Below, piece after piece: positions 1-13,000 of a stretch of 64,000 nt of DNA (position 1 is its first letter; every line of letters starts with the position of its first letter). Source of the DNA: Agelaius tricolor (Eukaryota; Chordata; Aves; Passeriformes; Icteridae); assembly GCA_023055355.1 (NCBI GenBank), contig JALJCS010000020.1, positions 7,423,001 through 7,487,000 of the forward strand, written 5' to 3'. The notes under the pieces were generated by a model that worked only from the letters and a program-made list of their open reading frames with translations, was not told the origin of the DNA and ran no database searches. The position numbers and the translations under genes were made by a program.

Positions 1-889
1 CTGAAAATTTTGCTAGAACTCACACGTTTTCTTGGAGACCAAAAGCGTGTGTCTGGCTCCCTCCAAGTGTTGTTACTGACAGTTCTCAGATGGTACCAGG
101 CTGGGTCTAGGCAGAAATTCTCTCTGAAGTGAGCGTTCTGTTTCAGTCCCACTCTGATGAGTAATAACTGTCAGGACACTGATACAGGTCTGCTGGGAGG
201 CTGTATCACTTATCTAACACTGGGTATTTTGCAGCTATAAAGCTGTTGTTCTGCTATTCAGTTTTGATGTTTGACTTCTGTCTGCTTTGGCTCATAATTG
301 AGGTAAAAATGAAAAGACAGTGGAGTTCTGGTTTCCAGCTTCTTCAAGAAATCATATGTTTGTGGCACCAGGAGATTTGAACACAGATATTGCTTGTGAC
401 AGGAAAATGTGAAAATAAATAATAGAGAGGAGACTTGAATGAAATATTATCTTGTGAAGAAGATAAGCATAAGATCAGTGATCCTCCAGAAATTCATCTC
501 TCCTAGGAATTGCTCAATATACTTTGCTTCACTGGATGAATTTTTACTTTTTGAGGCATAGTTAGACTTGAAAGTGTAACACAATTTGTATACAGCAGAA
601 AAATCCTATTAATCTCCAGTAGTACATCAATCACTTTTACGTACTCTGTGTAGGGCTTGATGAGTTCAACAGAATCCATGTCTTGATAAAAGTGCTTTTG
701 TGCTCTGTTGAAGAAGCTGTGGGATTTTTCCTAAGCTGGTTCTGGTCTGGCATCTCATCAAGTTGCTTCGCCTTCTTGTTTAGTTTTATGATTTAACCTC
801 CAAGCACTTCTCTGTGAATCCTGTGATTCTCTTTAGTGTACAGATTGAATACAGTTGTTATTCTCTGGTTATTTAACAATCCCCTGCAG
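1..889 (+). other. ARVCF: ARVCF intron, 3' part (5' end outside window)
   Basis: This is the tail of the intron before the first exon in the window. It ends in a cccctgcag acceptor at 881-889 with only a modest pyrimidine tract. The exon that follows starts with the second base of a glycine codon, so this is a phase 1 intron. I see no exon, recognisable repeat or RNA gene here. The missing upstream exons would encode the N-terminal coiled coil and the first armadillo repeats, as in other family members. Confidence 0.8.
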
Positions 890-1073
890 GCACCCTGTGG
901 AATTTATCCTCCTACGAGCCCCTGAAGATGGTCATCATCAACCACGGTCTGCAGACGCTGACCAACGAGGTGATCATCCCGCACTCGGGCTGGGAGAGCG
1001 AGCCCAACGAGGACTCCAAGCCGCGCGACGCCGAGTGGACAACAGTCTTCAAGAACACCTCTGGCTGCTTGAG
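890..1073 (+). CDS. ARVCF: ARVCF coding exon a (armadillo repeats)
   Basis: The exon is 184 nt, enters in phase 1 and leaves in phase 2. It encodes residues 1-61 and two bases of residue 62. It begins with GTLWNLSS, a typical armadillo helix signature, and continues through [11 protein letters not shown] and NTSGCLR, both strongly conserved in the p120-catenin family. The acceptor is ccctgcag and the donor is gtaagg at 1074. The middle of the exon is noticeably rich in CpG compared with the flanking introns, as is common for avian coding exons. Confidence 0.95.
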
Positions 1074-4000
1074 GTAAGGCACAGCTGTGGATTATTTTCC
1101 CCGTCATTTCTTGGGGTTTTAGTGAAGAATTTGAGCTACTAACTATTTAGGATTCTAAGTGTTCCTTTTAAAATTCCTTGCACAGGAGCCTTTTCTGGTT
1201 TCATACTGTGTTTGCAAGCCTGAAAGCACCTTGAGAGCAGGACAGTTCATGTTAAAAGCTAGAGTCAGGAGGAGTCCTAATGCAGCCTGAAAAACCTGAA
1301 GAATCAATGTTCCCTAAGCACGTTTTGCTTTTCTTTTGAGAAAAAAGTTATGCTATTTAGTTTAGATTCTTCAGCTTTGCGATGAAGTCAATTAGTTCAA
1401 ATAAAACTAATAAAGATTTGGCATTATACCTTCTCTTAGTCTTAAATGTATTCCTGTCAGATTTCTACTGATTAATGTATCTTCAGAAGTTGGTTCATTT
1501 CTGTTTCTTGGGCTTGTGGTCTCTAAATTGTAATAACTATTCCCCCAAGTAATTTGACAAATGAAGAAAGTAATGAAAAGTGTTCTGGAAGGGCCTATTA
1601 CTGAAATTATTTGCAGTCCCTCTGGAAGCTGAGGTCCTTTAAGCAGACTCCAGACATCATAGGTTTTTACTTACTAGTGTCTCATTTCTAAGGGTGTTCT
1701 GCAAGAGGAAATTAGTCATGGTGAGGGAATAAAAGGATTATCTCAATGAATATGAGATTCTCCAGTAAGTATAGACAATAAATCGGTCATTAGTAGACTA
1801 GCCTAATCCACATCATAAAATTTTATTAGTATGTGGATCCACTCAAACTTCTGTACTCCAGGGTATCTCTTGGTTTGTTGATCGGCTGGGTTTGGGCTTT
1901 TGCAGGTTTTTTGGTTTTTTTAAATTTTAAAGTAAGGCACTGGTTTTACAGGAAACTCAAAGGCTTGTGTCCTTTTGGACACTGTATTCTTAAAGCCAAT
2001 GAAGACGGGTGAGAAACATGGTACTGAGATGTTAGAGAATTTAAACTTCTGGTATTTGAAAGTCCTGATGCACCCTGAAATGCATCAGGCCAACACCCAG
2101 TGAATGTGGCTGCTTCTGCTGTTGAACAGGGAAATGTCGTTCAGTCCTCTCATCTCTGGTCTCTGCTGTCACAGTCAGGAGGGACTTGGTGCTTCCTTGT
2201 GGAAAATTTGAAGCTTCCATCAGATGTGGGGTGAGGTGATCTCATGCTGGACTGAGGCTGCCTAAGGTAGATGGGGATGTGAGAGCAGGGAAGGGTAATC
2301 TGGGAAAGGTAATTTGTCCATGTCTGTGCTGAGCCATGGAGACAGCAGCCTCCTGCCCAGGAACTGAGGAGAACTGTCCTGCTGTCTGCCCTCTCTGTGC
2401 ACTGAGGTGAGTGCAGGAGCAGCTGGGTATGAGCTGCCTTTCAGCTGAATGTCCTTCCTGTTCCCATGTCAGGGATGTTACACACACTGTTTGTAGAGCA
2501 CTTCCAGATCTAGGGGTCTAAGTGGGCATATCAAAAGTAATTAACATTAAAATTGTTGGAAATTGTTTTGTGTTGTGTGTTGAAATCCTGTGCAGCTCAT
2601 CTTTAAAAGCAGCAGCAAGATGTGATAGTTAACACCAACAGGGAATAAATTGTTGCAGCCATCTGTCTGACAGACATCAGTGTTTAAAAACCCCTTTGCC
2701 TACGCTTCTCTCATTGACTCAGTAGCTGGTCCTAGAAATTCAATTTTCCACGAATGGAGCTTATTGCAGGCTGCAAACAGTTCACCAGTTTGATATTTAA
2801 TTGGGAGGTTACGCCTCTTGATTATGTGCCAGCCTCCCTTTGTCCCCTTTGGAAGTGAGCCTCAGGTGTGATCTGTGTTCTCCCAAAATAACTGGAACAA
2901 TCTCTGAGCCTCTGAGGTTTCAGGTGTCCTTGCAGTTTAGGTATCTAAGCAGAACACAGGCATTGTGCATGCAGCATGGCATTCATTTCAGTATCATTTT
3001 TTCAGTTAATGAAGTTTATCAACAGATGTGGGTGAGTTTGTTCCAAACTCAGTGATTCACAGCATGAACTGCCAGTTAATTACTTGCTGGGTTTTTTTTT
3101 TAACACTGCTTACTCATCTTTACTTTGTTCTTAATCTAGGTTTCTCCTTTGATAATGTGGAGCCATGGAAACACTCATTTCAAAATAATTAAAAACAAGT
3201 AATTAAAAAATCCCACACTACAATTATTTAGCTTTACCTCTTCTTCAATTCCTAGTCCATCCCACTTTCCTTTCCAGTCTTCCCCATTTTCCCCTGTGTA
3301 ACTTGTGTCTCTTCCCCCTCACTTTGGGGGTTCAGATGCTGGTGTGTGTGCAGGTCTGAGTAGGTTGGGGTGAGCTGTGTACTCACCTTGGCCCAGTGCC
3401 CCAGGGTGGATTAAGGCTGCATTGACAGCAGGATCATGTGGTGTGGCAGGCACGTGTGGGATGGAAGGATTTCAGCTCCAGGGTCACTAATTGGGCCAAT
3501 ACCTGAGCAAAGATCTGAAGCTGCACCAGGGCTGGGGTTAACTTACAAGGTAAGAGCCATGGTCCATGCACTCTTGCCCTTGGCTGGAGCTGAGGTGGCT
3601 TTTTGGCTCTCTGTAGCCCTGATTTACCCACTTGCTGAAGTAACACAATTCCCAGTGTGATGCTGGGTACTGATTTAGGTTTGTGTGGCCACAGGATTTG
3701 CACCCCTGCTCACAGTTTGTCATCAGAAAAGCCATTCAAGAAAGCTGCTTTGCCATGTTATTTCATTCTGGGGTTACCTGGGACACTCAGTGGTGTCCAC
3801 TCCAGGCTACTGGAGCTGACTGCTCACACAGAGCCAGTGGGAATGCAAGGAGGAAAAGGCCACTGGTGAAGGTCTGTGTTGACTGTTCTTTATTTAAAGG
3901 GCTCCTTCTGAAGTCAGGCCCTCTCCTGTGACTGTGCCCATTGTAGGGGTCTTTTGAATCCTGGTGTCATCTGGAACACAGCTGATGGGTTCTGTGTGCC

Positions 4001-7000
4001 ATCTCACTCTGCACTTGACTTGCTAAAACCTCTGTTCAAAGAAGTGTTTGAGGGAGTCCTGTATTCCCCTTTGGAAACTTGGCAGCACATCCAATTTGCA
4101 AACTATGATCTAATATTAAAATGGATTGGATGCTCTTTTATAATCTTGAACACTTAAGTTTTCAGAAACTTATGCAGGTGATGGTAATTTTGTCTTAATT
4201 CCCATCCTGAGATCAGGAAAAAGATGCTTCCTCTTACAATGCTGTGTTTCCAAGGGTAGACACAGTATGATGAATAGATCTGCAATACCCATAATCACTT
4301 TACTGCTGCAAATGGGCACTAGCCTTGTGAGGGATGCTGCCCTGGGTGTCATCTATAAAACAGTGGTATTCTGTTGAAGCTGATAAAAGAAACATGTATG
4401 GTAGAAATCTGGAATTGAACAGTAAAAGACAAAGCAAAGTGGATTTTTGGTTATGAAGCAGTAGGACTGGAGAAGAAGTAAGGAAGACATTTGCTTACCA
4501 TAGGAGAATCATTGAGGTGCTGGGTATGAGTTGAGTTGAGCTCTTGTAGGAAAGATGGATCTGTGGTTCATGAGGCAGTTCCAGGCAGTTCCAGAGACCT
4601 TCCTTGGGTCCCCTGGTTTCTCCTAAGGTGCTTCCCTGCTTTGCATGGAAATTGCTGCTTCTGTGAGTCAGAGCACTGTTGCAGTCACATCATCTTGTTA
4701 GTTGTCTGTGGAGATACCCACCATGATTCCTAGTTTTCTGGAAGCAGCAAGGATTTTAATGGTTTAAAAATTAAATTCATTCTGGGCTTAATTGCTAGTT
4801 TCTGCCTAATTACTTTTAATTCTCTCTTGGATTTTTTCACTTATAAGAGGACAGAGTAGAACTTAGTTCCTAAATTGCCAACTTTCTAGCCTGATTCCTG
4901 TGCTAAACTGACCTGCTGTCAACAAATGTTAAATGAATTAATTTGCATAGCAAACAGATGCAAAGTGCTCCTTTTTCCAGGGGTACCATCTGTAGTTGCA
5001 GCATTTCTTGTCACTTCTCCAAGTACACAGAAATTCGCATTCACAGATATCCTCAGGGTTCAGAGCCCTGGCCAAGGTGTATGAACACAAACAAACTGCA
5101 CCCACCTGACTTTCCCTAAAAATGCACATTCTTCAGCTGGAGATGGCACATACCAGCTTGTCCAACATCAGCCCCCCTGAGAAGGGAAGGGACAACCTGG
5201 TGGCTGGAGCTGTACCCAGAGACTTGAGAAGTGTGGATTTATTTGCTGGTGCGCTACTGCACTGACATAATTACAGGCAAGATTAATGGTATAAACCTTC
5301 TGTGGTCTAATTTTTAATAGCCCTGTCTCCTTCTAGCTTTGGTGAGGTTCAGGCTGCTAAGTGCCTTAGGGGATCTAGACTTGACTGATCTTCAGTCTTC
5401 TGTCTTTAATGTGGGACTGGCACCCCGGTATGTACCTTCCCCTGAAGTTGCTGCAAATACCAGTAGTTCAAGGATTTGATATGGTTCATCCTGCAGGCTT
5501 CAACTGGGAAAAAACAACTCCTGTAGGTGTAAAGTAAAGGTTTGGTCCATGGAATCAACGCATGATAGGTTTGGTAAACGTAAGATCCGATGCTTGAAGA
5601 CATGGTGTAAGGACTCAGGGAATTCAGAGCCAGAAATACGCTCCACCAGGTTGAGAAATGATGTGAAAGTATCTGCAGGTTCCTCTTAGATACTTCAGAG
5701 GAAAGACAACTGCAAGAGCTTAATGGTAAATCAGTGATATTTGGGATGTGTCAAATCCTTTTTGTATGCAAATGTTCTGAGCCTTTTTCTGAGGAGGACA
5801 GAGCACTATGGTACGTGGCTGTACATCTTGTCCTGCAGATGTCACCTGCAGTGTTTCAGACACAGGTAACACCGAGTCCTCGTGTCTTTATGGATTAATA
5901 ACGTGTGTGTGTGCCCAGACACAGCCTGCACACACTGTTTGTAGCAGGAGTGTGGGTGTGTCTCTGGGGCTCCTGGAGTTAAAGAAGGTTTGTCAAGCAA
6001 CCTGTGGTCTTGTTTGGGCAGAAAAGGTCTTTCTCTTTGCTCCCAAAAACACTTGTATTGAGTGTACCAGTGATGTTGGTGTGCTTGTTTTTTCTTCCCA
6101 TCTCTGTGTGCTGAATTTGAGGAACAAAAAGAAGTAAGGTCATCAAAACCTTATGCCCTCCTTTCTTATTAATGATTAATGTGTGGCTTTTCTCTGAAGA
6201 AGAGTGCCTGGGAATTAGAGCTTTCAGAATGCATTACTTTCAAGCTCTGTGCATCTTTAGATTCTGCAGGCATGATAATAGTATGTGGTGACAGTCACCT
6301 AATATTTGTCCTGTGTGCACCCATTCACTGGAGGCAGCCTTCATCTCCAGCTGACTGAGGTAAGAAGGTGCTGAAGTGCAAATCTGTGACCTGGAAGTGC
6401 TGCCTAGTGCAGAGCAGGAGCTGAGGCTCAGGTGACGCTGCTGCGGTGCTGCTGGATGAGCTGCCCTTGGTGTCAGGGGAGCTTTGCTCACTCAGGCATG
6501 GCACAACAGGGGAGGTAGAAACTAAAGGCTGGCACCTGAAAACTCACATTTCTGTCTTTTTTACCAGCAGCAAATTTGCATTAGTACAGAGTCTTCCTCA
6601 GCAGCTACACTTTTCCCCAACTCCAAAAAGGGTTCTATGACAAAGTCGTTTGTTTGACATTCCCTCTTACTCTATGTGTTCTCCTATCCTAGTTGAAGTG
6701 GTCCTTTCCTGTGCTTTGCAGGGCAGTTATTTAACCAGGATCATCTGGAGAGGACTCCTCCCAAAGGTTAATGCTTCTCTGTGCCACCCAGGGGAGCTGA
6801 GGGCAGATGCTGCCATCTCTGTCCCCAACTCACCTGCAGTGCTGAGGCTGCTGTGCTCGTGTTGTGTTGAGAGTGGGTGCAGCCTGTGGCAGATTGAAGG
6901 TCTGGGTACTGGAGCTAATGATACTGTCAGTCTTTTGGTGTGCAGCAGGTGCTTTTGAAGTGGACTTTCAGAGAAGGAATAGTTCCAGAAAGAGATAAAA

Positions 7001-10000
7001 ATGGAACCAAAATTTGCCTGTGAATCTTCACTTTGGAGGCAACAAGTAGCATGAAAAGGGAGAAGCTTATCTGCCCAACCCAGACTGGAAAAAATCAACT
7101 CAAATTAAAAACCCACACAAAAGAGAGGAGTGAGCAAAGGCAGTTTCTTAATTAGCTTACTGATACTGTGCAGGATCACAGCATATGGCTGTCCTGGGGC
7201 TTATATGATGAGCAGAGCGTTTAATTCGTGCTAGTAAGGAGCTGTTAGGGTTCCTCCTGACAGTTCCTGATGTTTAGCTTGTAATATAAATAAATTATGC
7301 ATAGATTTTAGCAGCAGAGACATAACCTAGTTACATGCAATCTTAATGCTTTACAATCATATCTTGAGGTATAAATTTAAAGTTGTGCATTTGCTTACTG
7401 CCTTTTGTCATTACTTAGAAATGAACCTAGTTCCCTCCTCCCTTGGCTGTCAGGAAAGGGAATCTACAAACATGTCTGTGGCTGTGGTGGGGTGAAGAGC
7501 AGGACTGCAGCAAAGCTCCCTGCAGTCAGTCTAATGGGTGTAGTCTGCTCTGCAAGGCTTGTGAGCCCTGATCCTTTGTTAGATTAGCACCACCTCCTTT
7601 CTGTATTTTTGAGATTCTTTGTCATGGCAGCAAGCATGTGTGATAAAGCAAGCAGAGTCCCTTGGCCTTTCCTCCAGGAAGAGACTGGAATAACTTGGAA
7701 GCTAAGTAGCTGCTGGGCATCATGGAATTCTCGTGCAGTGTGTTTCTGCATCATTTTGCATTACAGGAGAGCAAGCCCAGGCCCTCCAAGTAGGTCATGC
7801 AGGAGGCAACCAGTCAGCATTTTACTGAAAAGGCATTACAAGGTGTTTTGGGTACAGAATGCCACAGATAATAAGATACAGATGTCGAGTCCATCCTTTG
7901 TTAAACTGTACTCTTGAGCCCCAGCCTGTTTGACAGCTCCTGTAGGCAGAGCAGACATGGATATGAGGTGTGACAGGGTGCCCTGTAGATCTCTTGCTCT
8001 GTGCCACTGCTGCTGGAGCACAGACTAAGCTCATGAAACCCTTTTTCAGGGATGGCTTTTGCTATGTTCTCTCAAGCATTTGGTCAACTAAACAAAATCA
8101 GCCTCTTTATTTAAATAGGTGGAAGGGTTTGCATGCAAAGAAGCTGGGGCTGCTCTGCTGCTTCTCTCTTGGGTGTAACTGGCCAGGGAACGCTGGAGTG
8201 GAGCAGCAGCCTGCAGTGGGATCCCAGCTCTGAACAACTCCTACCCAGCTGCTCCCTACCCAAATCAGCATCAGTATAGCTCCTCTGGCTTTCTCTGCAT
8301 TTCATTTGGACTTTGGCTTCTTTCTGCTTTCTTTACCATATTCTCTGCTTGATTTCTGATTGAGCTGCTGCTGCCAAACTGCATTGTGCTGTACAGGGCC
8401 CTCTGACCAGAGCTGCCTGGATCAGGCTATCTTTGTGGCACAGGCAGCTTCTTTCTTTTTCTCTCTTGTTTTTAGAACAATGAACTTTTAATACCAATTA
8501 AACTTTCTGGTACTTGATGTGAACTGAAGTATGGAATTAATTCAATTTCTGCATGAAATGATGGAATGATTTTTAAATGTTGTATATTCCTCCTTTGAGA
8601 CATAGCAGGCCTAGAAATACACTTGGAAATAGAGTTCATTTACTACAACTATTATTGATCCATTCCTTTGGCTGGCATCCAAATAAAAATTTCTTTATTG
8701 TGAAGCAGTTTGTGGGTGTGGAAGGGTGCTTGTATAGGAAGGGTTCTGCCTGCCAGAGTAGGTGGATAGAACAACTAATGTATTTTAAGCTAGAAGCTGT
8801 GAGAAACTGCCTTTTATCAGCTGAAGTATGCAAAACTCAGTGTCTGGACAGCAAAGCCTCAGTGATGGTGCTGGTCAGGGTCTACTAAGGGGGTGGAAAG
8901 AGCTCATCACTGTCTCAGCTTCAGCTCTCAGCTGTGATTCTTCCAGGGAAAGGTGGAAGTGTTACTAGGAGGATGTCTTAAAAATTTCCAGTTCAACTTC
9001 TATTTATAGAAAAAGCAAAGTCTCCAAGCTGTTGTCTTCATTCCCAGTTAGATCTCTAAACAAAGTGCTTTTTACACCTGAACTGAAGCAGGAGGGTAAG
9101 TGTTCAGTAGCACTCCAGCCTTGGCTTCATCTGCAGCACTGTGGGATAGCATCTCATGGTGCTCTCCAGCCAAGTGACAGACAAAACAGTCCTGGAAATA
9201 ACTAGTTTTAATTTTCAGAGCTGAAGGTGTTCTTGCCTTTTTTTCAAGTTTCTCTTCATCATTAAAAAGAAAACAATCCAAAAGCTGTCCACATCTCCAC
9301 TCTGTCTGTTGGATTGTTGGGGAGAGCACAGAGGGGGCACTGCCACATGATTGCATTGAAAGAGTGCAAATTAAGTACCCTGTACTTAATTACTTTTAAG
9401 CCTTTTCTCTTGAAGATAATTCTGGTGTGTGGCACAGACAGTAGTAACAGCTCACCTCTGCTAGGGGGGAATGCCAGCTCTGTTCTGCAGATGAAAATGT
9501 AGCATTCAAAATTGCATATTATTAAGACAAGTCTTTGGTGATAATGATAACCTTATCTAAGGTGTGAACAGATTGCTCAGCACACTCACCCCCATTCTCT
9601 GAAGTCTTTAATAGCAGCAGACTGCATTCCTAACCTGATGAGTTTCATAGATATTTACTTTTATTTAACATTTACTTAGTGCTTCTTTGTTTGGTTGTTT
9701 TGGGGTTTTTCCCCAGGGAAAGCATATATTGCAACATCCTTACAGATTCTCTTTCACTAGTCCTGGCCACAGTCTGGATTCCAAGAATTTGAGGAAGAAT
9801 CCAGGTTGCTTTTTCTAGCTAAAGGCTGGAGATTTGTGCTTTACTGTTTTATGTAAAATCAGTCATCCAGTTGGTTTCTTTACTATGTACCTGGAGTCAC
9901 ATGGGCAGTAATTCTGTGTTTTGTTTCTAGAATTGTTCTTCAGACTGTGTATATTTACAGGAAGCACACTGAAGGTTCCTATTACCCTTTGCATTGTGAC

Positions 10001-13000
10001 ATAAGAAAGACACTTCTGGTTTTAAAATACATTTGTCATTTAATAGACTCTTGGAAAAGTATTGAAAAGCAGGAAAGTCAGGGAAAGCATCAGAGACCTT
10101 CCTGGGAGTGAAGAGACAGGGCAAGTGTGCAGAACACTGGGGATGAATGACAGGTCTCATTTGTCAGTGCTTTGTGTAAAAATAGTTTGAGTAGTTCCCC
10201 CTCACCATTCTCACTGTTCTCAATGAGCAATCAACTTTATTTTCATTTGTAACAGGATATTTGCCCATCAGTCCCTGAAAAGCCCTGCAGAGTTGTTCAA
10301 ACTTCAATAAGTAGCTTTGACTTCTGTCTACAGAGGTTCTGGATATTCATTTGCCCCAGCAAGCAAGTCAGTGAGATCATTTGTTGAATTGCAATATCCT
10401 CTGGCCATTCCAGGTCCTGCATGGCAGCCTGTCTCCTAAGTAACAGAGTTCAGCACCTCAGCTGGGGTCTCAGCTGCCTTTCTCTTTGGTGTCTTGTGTG
10501 AAACACTCCATCCCCTGAAGAATTACTTCTGGTGTATAGCAGTACTTGACTAATGTGTAGAAAAGTGAAATGAAAAGCAAAGCTCTCTCCTTTCTCCAAG
10601 TCTGGATGCCATATGTTACATATCTCCATTGCAGGAGTTTCTGGCCTGGGTGAGGCTCTGCATTCCTTCTGTGGAGTGTTGCCCTGTGTAAAGGGACTGC
10701 AAATCCTCTGTTAACTCCTGGAATCAGTCATGTTTGCTGATTTCCATCACTCTTCGAAGAAGGGTGTTCAGAAACCTTGCTTTGAAAGCTTCCTTTGAAC
10801 AATGGTTTGGTTACATCTTCCATTCCATCACATTTAACAGATACAAGATGCAGAACAATCCCAGTGCAGATGTGAAATGGGAAGAGATTTTTCCTGACTC
10901 CTTTCAGTGGAGTGTGTTATCAGGTTGATTATTCCATGGCAGTTTCTGTCCTTTTTCATGACCAGTGCCAGCAGTAGCTCTCCTGTCCATGTCATCCCTT
11001 TTGTTTTCATGCTCCAGCCCCTCCTGAAGACCAAAGATGAATTTGACCAATGACTACCAGGTGATGCTTTTCAAGGAGGTGGATGGTGGAGTCTTAAGGC
11101 CATGGCAGAAATGCAGCCTGGCGTTTTCCTGGGTTGCATGGACTTGTGAAGACTTCTTTGGATCATGGAAACCAAACCTGGCAGCAGTTCTCATGGGATG
11201 GTCAGATGAGAATTACTCAAAGCATACTGTCATTGTTTTCATAGGGCCCACCTTAGTTTAGAGCTTAGAGATTGTGGCATGGATCTGAAATGCAAATATT
11301 TCCATGGGATTTGGGAGCTCCTCACTGCCTTTTGCAGTGTTGGAGCAGCAGGAAGAGCAGTCTCATGATGCAGGTGCTGATCTCCCTGGGCTTTGTCTGT
11401 CTGAGATCTGCCTGGACTGCTGGGACAAGAGTGGGAGCTGAGCTCTCACTGGGTCTGGGGTACAGTCACAGACAAGGAAATGGGGTTTGTTCTTCCATGG
11501 CAGATAAATCCCAGGGGCTGCAGGAAGCTCATTACCCAAGGAGGAAGGACTAACAAAATCCCAAGAGCTGTGTATTTATAGAGTAGATGTTTCTGCATGA
11601 GATGCCTTTAAGGATACATTTTGTGATGTGCTAGTTAAAACATTAAATCTGCAAAGTTTGATGTCTGGATAACTTAGTCATAGCATTAATTAGCTATTAA
11701 CTTGATCCTGCAGAGTTTTCATGCTTATTTATGTGTGATAGATGTGGGAATTTTTTTCTCAAGGCATTGGTTTCCAGTAAATTCTTCTGTAGTTGAAGAG
11801 ACAGGGATATCAGCAGGCCATACTCTTACTTATACAGTATTATAATACTTTTTTCAATCATAATATTATCAATGTCCACCTTGAAATTAGCCCCAGTACA
11901 GATCAAGAAGTAAGAAAGCAGGATACACAATACTGTGATGCTGTTCATAACCAAAGTGTAAAACAAATGTGGTGCAAGTGTGATAGCACAAATGAACCAG
12001 AGAAAAATCTCTTCTGAATGGGCCATAGGGCAAGGAAGGTGGGAAGGTTGAGCTGTTCTGCCTTTAGTCTGCCAGTGTTGCTTGTGAATTCTAACACTGT
12101 GAGACTTAACGAGGGAATAAAAAATGTGATACACAGCTCCAGATAAGACCATTTATAGTGCATTTCTGTCACCCTGAAGCTTAACAAGTAGTGTTCCACA
12201 TTAATAGATGTGCTTGAAGGTGGAGCTGCTATCATTTATTGTTATAACTCCTGAAAGGTATCTCAGAGAATTTGAATTCTAATTTCATTTTCATAAAGAT
12301 GTAGCATTAAATTCACATTTGTATTTTTGATACAAAAGGATAAGTACAACTGGAGATGGGAAAACATCAGTAGGATTCTCTTCCATCTATCCTGTGGAAT
12401 CATTTTAATACCCACTTCACCTGCCTTCTATCATCCATTGCTAGAGGTGATTTGAGAAAAGAATTTGTTTATCTGTGCATTTCATTTGTGCTCTTAATTG
12501 AAAGCTAATGTGCTGTTACAGCAACCAGCTCACAATTAAGTGCCTTCAGATTTTGAGAGGTCTCTGAGAAAATGTGGATTTTCTTAGCTGTCTTAATTAA
12601 CACAGCAGCCTGCCCAGATGACCGGGACATGGGAGGGGACCATGATTGATTTGTTAATTACTTGGAGATTGGCAGTGCCTCCAGTTAAAAGCAAAAACTG
12701 ACTGCAGGATCCTGATAACAGAAGGTAATGATGGTGTCCTGAGCTTTGAGAGGTAACCTTACATAGCTTTGTGGGATTCAAAGACCTGAAAGTTGAAAGG
12801 TTGTCTGTGTTATTGTTGGAATTACTGTGTTTCAGCTTTGGGAAGAGCTTCCATACAGGTTTGGTCAGTGAGCCACGATTAAGAATAATTTCGTCACTTC
12901 ATTTTCCCCCTAAAGAAAAGGAGGGGTATGGGGGGAAGGCAGCATTTGGAAAATTGACTTGACTTTTTTTTTTTTTTTTGGTTAATGGCAGATTGATGCT